In this document: positions 8,718 to 17,588 of the stretch, piece by piece
How positions within the stretch are numbered: position 1 is the stretch's first letter
Layout: every line of letters starts with the position of its first letter
NCBI GenBank assembly: GCA_019359325.1
Contig: JAHHHN010000028.1
Location: 1-64,000, forward strand
Direction: 5' to 3'
Length of the DNA stretch: 64,000 bases
Origin: Mojavia pulchra JT2-VF2
GTDB lineage: Bacteria; Cyanobacteriota; Cyanobacteriia; Cyanobacteriales; Nostocaceae
Program-made: the position numbers and the translations under genes
Notes under the pieces: model-generated
The model's input: only the letters and a program-made list of their open reading frames with translations
What the model was told of the DNA's origin: nothing
Databases searched by the model: none

Positions 8718-9137
8718 CTAAGAGTCTGTTTTTCTGCCTGGATGTCCGACTGTTTTCTTTATCAGCCAAGGGGTAGGATTATTAATCATGCTTACTAAAC
8801 TACCTAGAACCTTATTATAAGTACCGTAAATCTCTCTACCTGTATCAATATCCAAATAGTTACACTTGACGGCAAATTCAATCCACGTCTGGGTTTCAGC
8901 AGCTTCCGCTTCACAATCATTTAATTTAGCCACAAATGCTGCTACGTATCTACGTTTCCTCCATGCTTCTGCTAAATTCGCACATACAGAACGAGAGCAA
9001 CGACGAATTTGGTCTGTGAGTGAATAACGTTCCTCGACTGGAAACTTTTTAGATACCTCAAATATCTTCATAGCTGCATCAAAAGCCATCTGATAGACTT
9101 TCAAGTCTCGATGAAAAGTAATTGCATTTTTTTCCAT
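8718..9137 (-). CDS. Four helix bundle protein (23S rRNA IVS/Avd-like)
   Basis: 139 residues, entirely helical, with the family signatures LKVYQMAFDAAMKIFEVSKKFP, YSLTDQIRRCSRSVCANLAEAW and FVAKLNDCEAEAAETQTWIEFA. The family is found in rRNA intervening sequences and as an accessory (Avd) of diversity-generating retroelements, but no reverse transcriptase lies nearby. It is flanked on both sides by G-rich repeats. A 5'-truncated second copy is at 25639-25955. Confidence 0.85.
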   Translation of the reverse strand: MEKNAITFHRDLKVYQMAFDAAMKIFEVSKKFPVEERYSLTDQIRRCSRSVCANLAEAWRKRRYVAAFVAKLNDCEAEAAETQTWIEFAVKCNYLDIDTGREIYGTYNKVLGSLVSMINNPTPWLIKKTVGHPGRKTDS

Positions 9138-9235
9138 TTGCTATCTCTTTCCCCCCTGCTCCCCTGCCCCCCTGCCCCTCTGCTTCCCCAAACTGGCTCG
9201 TTAGGCATAACTACTCACATGGTCGTTATTGATAA

Positions 9236-9421
9236 TACAATTTTCCAATAACGTCTATTGTAGGTCACTTACAGCGTGCATTAATATTTACAATCCGTGA
9301 ACAGCCAAATCCGTTTTGCGGAAGTGATAAGGTGTCAATTGGTCATGCTAGGTCTGTAATTTCCGGTTTTGATATCAAAATTGATAGCGGGTGTGGTGCA
9401 GCAGTGGAGCAAGCCAGTTGA
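9236..9421 (+). pseudogene. Open frame without start codon, gene remnant
   Basis: A 61-codon open stretch (including IFTIREQPNPFCGSDKVSIG and KIDSGCGAAVEQAS) reads like real protein but has no usable start codon and ends at a TGA at 9419. I do not recognise the family. With the recombinase fragments that follow, it makes 9236-9763 look like a recombination scar. The rest of 9138-9557 shows only a G-rich repeat complement. Confidence 0.3.
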
Positions 9422-9557
9422 TCATCCACCAGACTGCAAGAGCAACAGCAATCTCGCGCCGTAGTCTTTACGTGCTTTGAGTGAGTTTGTATATATACGC
9501 CCGTCTGTACCAGTTTCTATACTAGTCCTGAAAAAATGCGATAAAACGTTTTTTAAT

Positions 9558-9680
9558 GGCAACTACTGGCCAACTCAGCGATTCAGCAGACACGCCCAAG
9601 TGCAGACGGTACTGAAATATGATGATAACCGCCAGCGTTTGCAAAAGCAGATGAGCGACTCGATATCAGAATTGATTTAG
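9558..9680 (+). pseudogene. 3' fragment of a tyrosine recombinase gene
   Basis: The last 123 bp match the end of the recombinase at 55231-56223 (SRHAQVQTVLKYDDNRQRLQ and the C-terminal SISELI) almost base for base, with the catalytic Tyr region kept but the Arg, Lys and HxxR parts missing. The upstream sequence is unrelated. A clear truncated copy. Confidence 0.8.
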
Positions 9681-9682
9681 GC

Positions 9683-9763
9683 CGGACTTTGGCAGCTTTG
9701 GAGCGATATCTGGGGGTAACTGAAAAGCAGAAGCAAAACGCTATCTCTGCTTTGGATTTTTGA
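9683..9763 (+). pseudogene. C-terminal tail of a second recombinase type
   Basis: Directly after the previous fragment, 26 codons (RTLAALERYLGVTEKQKQ, ending at TGA) read like the tail of a different XerD-like integrase, where RYLGVT carries the catalytic Tyr. Two unrelated recombinase tails joined end to end mark this as a junction. Confidence 0.45.
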
Positions 9764-9814
9764 ATTAAATACTAAGGATTGCAATAACCGAGAATTTTAA
9801 TTGAACCATTTATT

Positions 9815-11212
9815 CTATTTATGTTGTTTTTTTAGCTTTTTTAAATCATCTAATCTCATTCCTTTTTCTTCCCATACGTCCCACCCCCATGCCTCCTCTT
9901 TCTCCCCTATTACACTCATTAAAAGTAGTATATACGTGCCTAATCCCCCTATTTGCAACTCTAATTCTAGAATAACAGTCGTAAATAACCCTAATAATAT
10001 AGAAAGTAAATAAATTGCAAATATAAACATTAGTAAATAGTTAGTTAATTTACTATTTATTATACTAGTTAAATATGTTACATATAGTGATAAAGCTGCA
10101 AAGAAAACAAAGCTTAAAGGTAGAACTATTATCTGAATAAAGCTCCAAATAAATATAAAAAATCTTATTTTTTTAAATGAGATATTATTATCAAGGGATA
10201 AGTTATTTGTTTTCCCTATATTTTCTATTATTTTTTTTATAAGTATTTCTATCATATTGTTTATTATGTTATTTATTCTATTGTTTTTAAAAATATAAAA
10301 GTTTTTGATTTTTTTGCTTATAAGTAATATTTCATGTTTCCAAAAAGTCATCTTTTTTTCTTGGATTAGTTTGGATATTTTCGATTTTTTTATATAAGGA
10401 TAATCATCAATTATTTTTTGAAAACTTAAACTCCAAGCTCTGTTAACCCATTCTTTTTGTAAGTTATTTAACAAATACCCTCTGTTGTAATATAAGAAAA
10501 AACAAGCAAAAGGAGAGAGATTAAATAAAATAAACCCCCATAATGTAAAAGCATTATCGTCCAAAAGTTCTAAAAGCCATTGTTTATAATTATTTTGATT
10601 TATTTTAAAACTTTGAACATCAATTTTCGGCAACGGCTTATCTTGCATTCGTTGTGAAAATAACGATTTAATTTGATTTTCTGCTTGAATAAGGCACAAA
10701 GGTATAACTATTCGATAATCTAATTGATGAACCGATAAGTAATTAATACTTTCATCAGCTATTGAAAGTTCTAAATTCTTACTAAGAAGGTAAGCTATTT
10801 GTCCGGCAATTATAGTAAGCTTTGAATAAGCAGGTTCTTCAAAAGGTTGCCAAATCCAGTCAAAGTTTTTTTGTCGAGAATACCTTTGAGGTAGTTGACA
10901 ATTACCAAGTATTTTCTCATGTTTTTCTTGTTGTAGTACAGAAGCTAAAAGCAATGCAGCACGCAAAGCTACATTCTCGTTTTGATTCCAAAGACAATTA
11001 ACTAAAGCTTGTAACGCACTTGGAGTACCAATATCCACTAGAGCATCCATTACCTGATTGATTGATTCATTGATTACAGCTTTTTCAATTTCAGGTACAG
11101 CTATATCGCCCATACGTATCAGTGCCTGATCTAGTATTTGGCGAAATTCTATTTTCTCTATATTTATATACTGTTTAGTTAATACTTCTGCTGCACTCAG
11201 TAAGTTAGTCAA
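9815..11212 (-). CDS. HEAT-repeat membrane protein, 5' end abnormal
   Basis: 465 residues from a TTG at 11212. The first 150 residues form HEAT-like helical repeats (AVPEIEKAVINESINQVMDAL; TPSALQALVNCLWNQNENVAL), and the C-terminal half has several membrane segments (around residues 225-245, 345-370 and 385-420). The same frame stays open upstream to a TGA at 11366, encoding more HEAT-like sequence (AFASVAADDRRRTDVFTFLK) but no ATG, GTG or TTG. The ATG overlapping the previous stop is in another frame and stops after about 19 codons. So the gene is probably frameshifted at its 5' end. Base use is very AT-rich in the membrane half. Confidence 0.6.
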   Translation of the reverse strand: MTNLLSAAEVLTKQYINIEKIEFRQILDQALIRMGDIAVPEIEKAVINESINQVMDALVDIGTPSALQALVNCLWNQNENVALRAALLLASVLQQEKHEKILGNCQLPQRYSRQKNFDWIWQPFEEPAYSKLTIIAGQIAYLLSKNLELSIADESINYLSVHQLDYRIVIPLCLIQAENQIKSLFSQRMQDKPLPKIDVQSFKINQNNYKQWLLELLDDNAFTLWGFILFNLSPFACFFLYYNRGYLLNNLQKEWVNRAWSLSFQKIIDDYPYIKKSKISKLIQEKKMTFWKHEILLISKKIKNFYIFKNNRINNIINNMIEILIKKIIENIGKTNNLSLDNNISFKKIRFFIFIWSFIQIIVLPLSFVFFAALSLYVTYLTSIINSKLTNYLLMFIFAIYLLSILLGLFTTVILELELQIGGLGTYILLLMSVIGEKEEAWGWDVWEEKGMRLDDLKKLKKQHK

Positions 11213-11365
11213 TGATAAAGCATTTGCTGCTCCCTTACGACGAGCATCTGTTTCACTTGTGTTATTAAGGGTTTCTTTTAAGAATGTGAATACATCTGTA
11301 CGTCTTCTATCATCTGCCGCAACAGAAGCAAAGGCATGATTTACTATGTCCTCGTTTCCATCTAC

Positions 11366-11983
11366 TCATAGCTCGGATTTAAAGCTATTAATAATTTCAT
11401 CAGCTAATACCGAATCAACCTTTTGAACATCAGCCAAACATTCAAATGCAACAACTGAATTTACTCTACAGACTTCTGTAATTAAATTTGTACTATCAGA
11501 AGCTATTCCACACCAGAGTTTTAGAGTTTCACGCCAAGCATCAGGGTCAGCTTTAAAGCGACTAACTAGACCATTATAACATTTATTCTTTTGTGCCATT
11601 TCCACCACAAAATCATTATTGAACACTACACCAAAGTAAGTGCTGCCCTTAAAGTTTTTTCCTATCCAAGTTGGATCAATCAATTCTCCCTCATTATTGA
11701 CCAGCCAAGCATGGGATACGGCTATATCAACATAATCACTAATAGCAAATCCCTCGCAGTAATTGAGTTGTGGAAAATTGATCAGTGCTTTTAAGCAATT
11801 CTCAAAGCATGATTTTGGTTGACCCTTAAATGGTGACTTAACACTTTTTAAAAAAGGCTTACCATAATCCAAAACTAACTTTTGTGTACTTTTGTAGCGG
11901 AAATCGGAACGAGTGTTAAGGTTATCGATTAAGTCGGCTTGCTGTTTTAGTATTGCCAGCAGACGGTCTAAGTTACTACTCAT
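11366..11983 (-). CDS. Possible Cys-His-Asp fold protein (205 aa)
   Basis: Starts at an ATG overlapping the end of the preceding gene (11976-12308), so probably translated together. A conserved-looking core has Cys in KSCFENCLKAL, then YCEGFAI, SHAWLVNNEGELIDPTW and TYFGVVF. The order Cys, His-Ala-Trp, Asp-Pro-Thr-Trp recalls papain/transglutaminase-like folds in phage-type proteins; catalysis is inferred only. Its TGA stop is immediately followed, in the same frame, by the HEAT-repeat gene. Confidence 0.55.
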   Translation of the reverse strand: MSSNLDRLLAILKQQADLIDNLNTRSDFRYKSTQKLVLDYGKPFLKSVKSPFKGQPKSCFENCLKALINFPQLNYCEGFAISDYVDIAVSHAWLVNNEGELIDPTWIGKNFKGSTYFGVVFNNDFVVEMAQKNKCYNGLVSRFKADPDAWRETLKLWCGIASDSTNLITEVCRVNSVVAFECLADVQKVDSVLADEIINSFKSEL

Positions 11984-12308
11984 TATTTAAATACTTACTT
12001 GCTAATTCTTCAGTCAAATGAGGATCTCTATATTCTATTAATTGAATCAGATGGAGTAATCTGTTATACCAATATTTGCGAATGGCATCAATTTCCGAAC
12101 AGGCATAGTTTACTGATTGCTTTTCATCTGGGTTTGTTGAGGTGGCTTTAGATGCTGCCGCTTGATTAGCTCTTTTCATTTCTACAGTACAAAGCGCATA
12201 TTCAGCCTCTATCAGATTTTGAAATTCATGAGCAATACTTAGTTGTTCTGGAGTCATGTATTGCTGATTTTTAAACACATTGCTTATCACTTCATTATTA
12301 GTCATCAA
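11976..12308 (-). CDS. Unknown helical protein (110 aa)
   Basis: Not recognised. Mostly helical (MTPEQLSIAHEFQNLIEAEY; YWYNRLLHLIQLIEYRDPHL), no membrane segment. It starts 1 bp after the stop of the upstream gene (12310) and overlaps the next gene by 8 bp, so it is part of a tightly packed operon. Confidence 0.6.
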   Translation of the reverse strand: MMTNNEVISNVFKNQQYMTPEQLSIAHEFQNLIEAEYALCTVEMKRANQAAASKATSTNPDEKQSVNYACSEIDAIRKYWYNRLLHLIQLIEYRDPHLTEELASKYLNNE

Positions 12309-12309
12309 A

Positions 12310-12771
12310 CTATAATCCTTGCTGTTCTAAATTTTTCAACTTTTCTAACTTCCGATTTAGAAGTGCTGCATCAGTCTCAGGTTCACCATCTTCATCTGAC
12401 CTGCGCTCCTGTTCCAGCCATTCCAATAGTTCAGCTTTTGGACGAAATGACATTATAGGTCGCTTCTGGTTGTAATTTTCTTGAGCTTGGTAAAGTGCAT
12501 CACGATTGGCTTCATTCCAACGCTGCTGAGGTGATTTTTCACTCTCAATAATTTCTGGCATTACCTCAATTTTGAGATAGCCCCCTTGACTTTTGAACTG
12601 CCAGCGTTTGTTGTAACTATCAAAATGTTTTTTTGCACCTCGTTCTGTCTTCCAACGCTTGCACCAATGTAAATCTCTATTAGTCCAAGCATATTCAGTA
12701 TCACAACTAAATGTGTATAGCCAACCTAAAGGCTCATCTTCTTTTGTATAACAACGATATCCGTAGTACAT
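12310..12771 (-). CDS. Unknown protein, WCKRW motif (153 aa)
   Basis: Conserved-looking N-terminus (YYGYRCYTKEDEPLGWLY; LHWCKRWKTERGAKKHF) and a charged helical C-terminus (RPKAELLEWLEQERRSDEDG). No known domain was recognised. It belongs to the same minus-strand gene run as its neighbours. Confidence 0.6.
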   Translation of the reverse strand: MYYGYRCYTKEDEPLGWLYTFSCDTEYAWTNRDLHWCKRWKTERGAKKHFDSYNKRWQFKSQGGYLKIEVMPEIIESEKSPQQRWNEANRDALYQAQENYNQKRPIMSFRPKAELLEWLEQERRSDEDGEPETDAALLNRKLEKLKNLEQQGL

Positions 12772-12805
12772 TGTACTGATGAGAGCAACTACTTAATATA
12801 ATTGA

Positions 12806-13159
12806 TTAAGAGAGTGGTTCAAAAATTAAAGTGTCAACAAAATTACTTGATAAATTCGTATTAATTTCTTTCTTAGCTATCTTGTACCAAGTGAAAACAT
12901 GGACAATCCATTTTCTATGCCTGCGAGAACCAAGTCCAGTGATTGCACCATTTTTAGTTACTTTTACAGAAAAATTATCCCAGCCACTACCAGCGGAGGA
13001 ATAGCTACCATCCCCCCTTGTTGATACAGCTTCGTATTCAAAATAAACTGAACCATCTTCCTGTTCTTCAAAAAAAACTTTATCAAAATTCAATTCCAAA
13101 AGACTGTCATCTTGCTTTACTTCTTCTGGAGCTTTGTATGGCACATATAACCAAGACAT
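12806..13159 (-). CDS. Unknown beta-rich protein (118 aa)
   Basis: I chose the Met at 13159 (MSWLYVPYKAP), 16 bp after the upstream stop, rather than the longer frame from 13264, which overlaps the upstream gene. Middle residues (GSVYFEYEAVSTRGDGSYS; NFSVKVTKNGAITGLGS) suggest beta strands. Function unknown. Confidence 0.55.
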   Translation of the reverse strand: MSWLYVPYKAPEEVKQDDSLLELNFDKVFFEEQEDGSVYFEYEAVSTRGDGSYSSAGSGWDNFSVKVTKNGAITGLGSRRHRKWIVHVFTWYKIAKKEINTNLSSNFVDTLIFEPLS

Positions 13160-13175
13160 AGTATTTAACACCCAA

Positions 13176-13445
13176 CTATTTTTCACCAGACAAAGCCAAT
13201 ATTTCTTGCAAGTCAGCAACTTGTCCTTTTTCATCAAACCTTGCATACCAAGGCTTTTTACCATAAAGTTTCAGTTGAGGCGCAAGTTCACCATTTTCTT
13301 GTTCATAGCGTTCAATCAGTTCGCACAGATTCATTACTTCTGGTGTAGCATCTGGTATTTCATCGCTTAACAATAGTCGTTTAGCTTGAATAGCTATTGC
13401 TCTTAGGATTTCGTTTTCTTGCCTTAGCCGCTCTTCTTTATTCAT
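13176..13445 (-). CDS. Unknown helical protein (89 aa)
   Basis: Glu- and Lys-rich, starting MNKEERLRQENEILRAIAIQ, which suggests an N-terminal coiled coil, and ending near WYARFDEKGQVADLQEIL. No family recognised. Part of the minus-strand run. Confidence 0.55.
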   Translation of the reverse strand: MNKEERLRQENEILRAIAIQAKRLLLSDEIPDATPEVMNLCELIERYEQENGELAPQLKLYGKKPWYARFDEKGQVADLQEILALSGEK

Positions 13446-13514
13446 GATTTACCTCTGCTTATTACTTATTGCTTCAATTAACCATTAATATTGATTTTTA
13501 TTTAAGTAAAAAAT

Positions 13515-13856
13515 TTAACTTAAATACTGCTTAAATCTCTTAGGTAAATTATCATCTGATAGCCCAGTCCACTGTTTCACTTTTTCCCAAGCTTCAGTAA
13601 AAAGTTCTTGACATTGCTCACTATTAGTTTGTTGCCAGAAAATACACGTATTACTTTCACCAATTCTTTTAAAACGTGTTTTAGAAGGCATGGTTTGAGG
13701 TAAAGCGTAAGCTGAGATAGTTATTTTATCCTTATATAGTCTTTGTTTTTCTTCAATCGTCCATAGTTCTTCATGTCCAAATATACGCCAGTCTGTTACC
13801 TCAAGGAGAACACGATATTCTTTACCTTGAAATGTATGTTTAAAAGTATGAGACAT
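13515..13856 (-). CDS. Unknown protein (113 aa)
   Basis: Not recognised. Contains YRVLLEVTDWRIFGHEELW, then TCIFWQQTNSEQCQELF and a C-terminal amphipathic helix. Starts 6 bp after the stop of the upstream 148-residue gene, so probably co-transcribed. Confidence 0.55.
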   Translation of the reverse strand: MSHTFKHTFQGKEYRVLLEVTDWRIFGHEELWTIEEKQRLYKDKITISAYALPQTMPSKTRFKRIGESNTCIFWQQTNSEQCQELFTEAWEKVKQWTGLSDDNLPKRFKQYLS

Positions 13857-13862
13857 AATAAT

Positions 13863-14309
13863 TTAATTAATAGGTTCGTGTTCACTAAGATATTTTTTAA
13901 TAATTTGCTCAATTTCTGTTTCCATTACATCCATGTGACCGTCAACATCGGCATACCAACCGTACTGATTGATTGCTTTAATAGCAGCCTGTACTGCCAA
14001 AGCCGCAGCTTTATCACGCCTGCCTTCCGGTGATGCTAAGTATGCCTTATATTCTTCTTCTTTTTGTTGCTTACGTTGTGCTGCTTTATCTATGACAGCT
14101 TGAGCTTTTTCTACGGTGCATAAATAAGTCGGGTCGCCAAGAGCGCCAATTTCTTTTCCTATTGAAGTGTAGCGAGTACCTGATTTTAAAGTAACTATAC
14201 CAGTTGGTGATACTTTAGCAATTTCTTCAATTACTGCTTTAGTGCCTCGCTTGTCGTCATAGAAAAATACTCCAATTTTATCCCCTGGGTTTAGTTGTAG
14301 TGTGTTCAT
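13863..14309 (-). CDS. Unknown protein (148 aa)
   Basis: The first 60 residues look like a small beta barrel (LNPGDKIGVFFYDDKRGTK; GIVTLKSGTRYTSIG), the next 50 are a charged Ala/Lys/Glu helix (AAQRKQQKEEEYKAYL). No known family recognised. Same operon-like run. Confidence 0.55.
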   Translation of the reverse strand: MNTLQLNPGDKIGVFFYDDKRGTKAVIEEIAKVSPTGIVTLKSGTRYTSIGKEIGALGDPTYLCTVEKAQAVIDKAAQRKQQKEEEYKAYLASPEGRRDKAAALAVQAAIKAINQYGWYADVDGHMDVMETEIEQIIKKYLSEHEPIN

Positions 14310-14400
14310 ATTTTTCTATTAGAAACCAAACTCAATCGATGTAGTGACGGATGTACATTGTGGTGTCAATATGTTTTTGTCCTGATGTGATCACCACCCT

Positions 14401-14895
14401 TTAATTAAGACGATTTGCAACAACCTCTATTAATTTTGCTATTTCTTCAGCACTACTATCCCATTCAGGGATAATAGTTATCAAAGATAGAGAATGGCGA
14501 TTAAGTTCTGTCTTTACTTTGAGCGGAAGGGTAGCATAGGTGCATCCGTTTAATTCTGTCTTAATTTCTAGTCCGTTTAAAGCTAATTTATTACTGTAAA
14601 AATCTACAATTGCTTTCAACCTTTGCTTGCCATCAATAACTTCGTATGTATAATCTAACTTTTTGTAGACGACAATCGGCATGACAGGAAAATTAATAAT
14701 GAAAGATTCAATTAGTTGGGATTTTTTAACTTCATCCCAATTAACACCAGATTGACTATCATTATTAATCTTCATGTAGTTAGGATTCGACCTAATATTT
14801 TCAAATAATGCAGGTAGTTTTATCCTGTCAACTTCTTGAATTACTCGGTTTTGACCAGATTCATATTTGGCATTGAGTTCATCGTCTGTCATCAT
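14401..14895 (-). CDS. DUF262 (GmrSD N-terminal-type) protein, possibly truncated
   Basis: 164 residues with a DUF262 core: WDEVKKSQLIESFIINFPVMPIVVY, then the signature YEVIDGKQRLKAIVDFYSNK (DGQQR-type, ParB-like nucleotide-using fold) and LNGCTYATLP. In modification-dependent restriction proteins such as GmrS this domain hydrolyses NTPs. The protein stops at VVANRLN, where full-length relatives continue with the FxRLNxGG part, so it may be 3' truncated. The IS701 element lies 13 bp upstream of the start and probably separates the gene from its promoter. Confidence 0.65.
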   Translation of the reverse strand: MMTDDELNAKYESGQNRVIQEVDRIKLPALFENIRSNPNYMKINNDSQSGVNWDEVKKSQLIESFIINFPVMPIVVYKKLDYTYEVIDGKQRLKAIVDFYSNKLALNGLEIKTELNGCTYATLPLKVKTELNRHSLSLITIIPEWDSSAEEIAKLIEVVANRLN

Positions 14896-14912
14896 GATGA
14901 TTCCTTAGCTAA

Positions 14913-16271
14913 CGGGACTTAAACAAAAATCAAGCCCAAATGTAGCCGAGAGTGGCTTTATAAGAGGCAAACAGGTCACGATTCAGTGTTAACCAATCGA
15001 AAAATCGATAAGACATAGCCGTTCTAAAGGCCTCTAAAGCTTCAGTAAAAGTATTCAAAGGAATGCTCGCCCACCTTCGTCTTAATCCCCCAGTTAACTG
15101 ATGCCAAAGAATAAAAGTATAGGCACAGAAAACTAAGATAAAATGCCGAATTAGACTCCTTTTATCACGGACTTGATATTCTTTTAGTCCTAACCATCCC
15201 TTGGCTTCTCGATAGAAAACCTCTACCCAATTTCTATCACCATAAGTATCAACTATCCATTGTGGTGTGACAATTGATGAGGAAATATTGGTGATAAAAT
15301 AGTCAATATCAGTAGCAAGTGAAAATGTCGCAGCATTCATAACGATAGCAATATTTCGCTTTCCACTTAGACCTGATATTTCTACTTCTTTAGTTACAAC
15401 CCATAATTTTTTGGGCTTATCTAAGTTAAGTTGAATTTCTGTAAAAGCCTCTTTGGATAAACTCTGCGCTAATTCGTCTATTCTAATTGTTTGTGGAAGA
15501 TTCTCTTTTTCCTTGACTGTGACTTTGCGATTCTTAGCGAATCCACCTAAATACTTCAATCCCCGCTTTTCTAATTTTAATAAGAAGGATGTGTTGTTGC
15601 CATATCCAGCATCTACAATGACTATTCCTGGTTGATAACCACGATTTAAAGTCTGGTCTATTAATTTAATTGCTAATTCTGGTTTCTTCTCAAACTCTGC
15701 GTCTTGTTTTCCTTCGGCTAAAGAATCTGCGTGCTGATATAACTCTATATCTAATGGTAAGCTTTTTCGTCCATCATATAGATGCGTTGTTACCACTACT
15801 ATTCCATTATCTGTTTTACCTATTTCTCCTATATATTGCCTCCCCACTCCATCCGTAAAATTTCCACTTTTCCTATGCCCAGAATCATCAATTATGAGGC
15901 TAAAGCCTCTACTGATTCTCGTCTGACTACACTTGTTCATAATTTCTAACCGACGCTCATTCACCCGATCGCTACACCAGGGTGCTTCGGTTAAAAAGTG
16001 GTGTAATCGGTGGTAAGTAACCTCTACAGCATTAGAAGCCATTTGAAACAGGTTCTTTCTCTCACTTTCACCTAATAATCCCCCTAAATAGTGTCTAAAT
16101 TCTCTTTTTTGGGCTTTATGACTAAACACATCATCAAATCTTTGACACCATCTTTCAAAGCACGGGGGCATGGCTGCGGTAGTGGTTTCTTTCATGAGCT
16201 TCTTTCAATGTGAAAGCTATGCTAATTAAGCATTATATCCTTTTTCGTCTTTCAGTTTTGTTTAAGCCCCG
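14913..16271 (-). mobile_element. IS701-family insertion sequence with CTAA target duplication
   Basis: 1359 bp. Ends CGGG(A/G)CTTAAACAAAA are inverted repeats at 14913 and 16271. CTAA flanks both ends (14909-14912 and 16272-16275): a 4-bp target duplication of the YTAR type typical of IS701. Intact and probably recently inserted, because the duplication is perfect. Confidence 0.85.
14930..16195 (-). CDS. IS701-family transposase
   Basis: 421 residues, normal length for the family. DDE residues appear in IIDDSGHRKSGN, IVIVDAGYGNN and the C-terminal YGDRNWVEVFYREAKGWLGL motif, where the Glu completes the triad and YREAKGWLGL is the family signature. Starts at an ATG 76 bp inside the element end. 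Appears complete. Confidence 0.9.
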   Translation of the reverse strand: MKETTTAAMPPCFERWCQRFDDVFSHKAQKREFRHYLGGLLGESERKNLFQMASNAVEVTYHRLHHFLTEAPWCSDRVNERRLEIMNKCSQTRISRGFSLIIDDSGHRKSGNFTDGVGRQYIGEIGKTDNGIVVVTTHLYDGRKSLPLDIELYQHADSLAEGKQDAEFEKKPELAIKLIDQTLNRGYQPGIVIVDAGYGNNTSFLLKLEKRGLKYLGGFAKNRKVTVKEKENLPQTIRIDELAQSLSKEAFTEIQLNLDKPKKLWVVTKEVEISGLSGKRNIAIVMNAATFSLATDIDYFITNISSSIVTPQWIVDTYGDRNWVEVFYREAKGWLGLKEYQVRDKRSLIRHFILVFCAYTFILWHQLTGGLRRRWASIPLNTFTEALEAFRTAMSYRFFDWLTLNRDLFASYKATLGYIWA

Positions 16272-16346
16272 CTAACAAAATTGTATCCATAGCAACGCCG
16301 GTTAAGTTGAAAGACCCAGCCGCCGTTCATGAAACTTAGGATGCAA

Positions 16347-16754
16347 TTATTCATTTTCCAAAAGCTTATAAATATATTCAGGTTCTAGCCCTCTACGATT
16401 TCTAACGGGTGATTTCTTAAGTTGAATTTTTTCAACTGTACGTTTTTTAGTCAGTTGATTTAGCAATGAACTAATTGAGTTAGGATTCATACCTGTATTT
16501 GATGCAATCTCAGCACGAGTAGCACTACCACCTAGTTTTCTAATAGTTCTAATAATCTTCTCTTGACTTCCAGGTTCATATTGTTTATCTTGATTTATTT
16601 CTATCCCAATAGTTGCTAAAACTTTATTAGTTAATTGCTCTTTGATATCATCATCAATCGACAAATTTTCAATCTCACTTAATGTTTGGACTGCTAAATG
16701 AAGTGCTTGTATCGTTTCTAAAGATTCCATCTGCTGATTATAATTCTTTTCCAC
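16347..16754 (-). CDS. Winged-helix protein (135 aa)
   Basis: The C-terminal half (SQEKIIRTIRKLGGSATRAE, then NPNSISSLLNQLTKKRTVEK) is a winged-helix DNA-binding domain of the MarR/replication-protein sort; the N-terminal half is helical. Overlaps the upstream gene by 17 bp, implying translational coupling. The IS701 element lies about 75 bp downstream. Probably a local regulator. Confidence 0.65.
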   Translation of the reverse strand: MEKNYNQQMESLETIQALHLAVQTLSEIENLSIDDDIKEQLTNKVLATIGIEINQDKQYEPGSQEKIIRTIRKLGGSATRAEIASNTGMNPNSISSLLNQLTKKRTVEKIQLKKSPVRNRRGLEPEYIYKLLENE

Positions 16755-17588
16755 CCATTACTAGAACTGGCTCAATCCAAACTAGCTTTCGTTGCTGCCT
16801 GCCTTGTCCATAAGGTTGATTACGTAAGAAGCCTCTGCGCCAATGGATGCTCTTAGTACCATGTGAACCACTACTACCTTCATTGCTTTGCGTCTCTTCA
16901 CGTTTGAGTATATATCTTTGTCCGAGCCAAAGTGGTTGATAAAAATCTTGCGCTTGGGACTTCCCAAATCCTTTATTAACCCTAATTACCTCGCTTGTTT
17001 TATCTACAAGTTCGGGGCGGACTTCCATTAACAAAATTAATCGCAGGAAAATTGAGTGCAAGTATTCATTAAATCCTGCAACTACTTTAGGGTCAATATC
17101 TTCAGAGCCGGTATAGGTAAGTTTTTGTGCATCAAATTTAAATCGGCGACAAAAGAAACTAGACCCATCGGTTGCTGTCCAATAAAGAATATCAGCTTCA
17201 CTATCGTAATGCCAAAAAATAGCATTGAACTCTTATTTTCAGGAGAAAGAATTACACCTTTAGGTAACATAAACATTCCCGTTTTCATTGCCCAGTTTAA
17301 ACTGTCAATTTCAACGGTTAAAACAGATTGCATGAGTGCTTCGAGTAAATCTTTGTTCACCCAATATGCTGGACATTTAGCTTGACCGACTTTAAATAAG
17401 GTATATACGGTGATATACATCGATTCTGCGGGATTAGTTCTTAATCCGCGCTGTAGCTTTTCTTCTTCCGCTGAGTAGTAAATATCAGCAACAACACCGC
17501 ACATTTTCTCATAGCTCTCGTAACCGTCTACATGAATAACGGGACGAATAACAATTTCTTTATACCAACCTTTGGGTTTTTTACTCAT
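16738..17588 (-). pseudogene. Conserved hypothetical gene with a single-base frameshift near 17235
   Basis: Starts at the ATG at 17588, overlapping the upstream TGA (ATGA). Frame 1 encodes MSKKPKGWYKEIVIRPVIHV through PKGVILSPENK. From about 17235 the sense continues in another frame: EFNAIFWHYDSEADILYW, then SSFFCRRFKFDAQKLTYTG, and on to HWRRGFLRNQPYGQGRQQRK and WIEPVLV. The protein-like sequence on both sides and the stop just before the second part indicate one missing base in AATAAGAG. The tail is of a kind seen in phage and plasmid hypothetical proteins. Confidence 0.7.

Noticed and set aside
8718-9137. Diversity-generating retroelement, from the Avd-like four-helix protein
   Set aside because: No reverse transcriptase or template/variable repeat pair lies nearby; the only RT is the intron RT at 60.4 kb.
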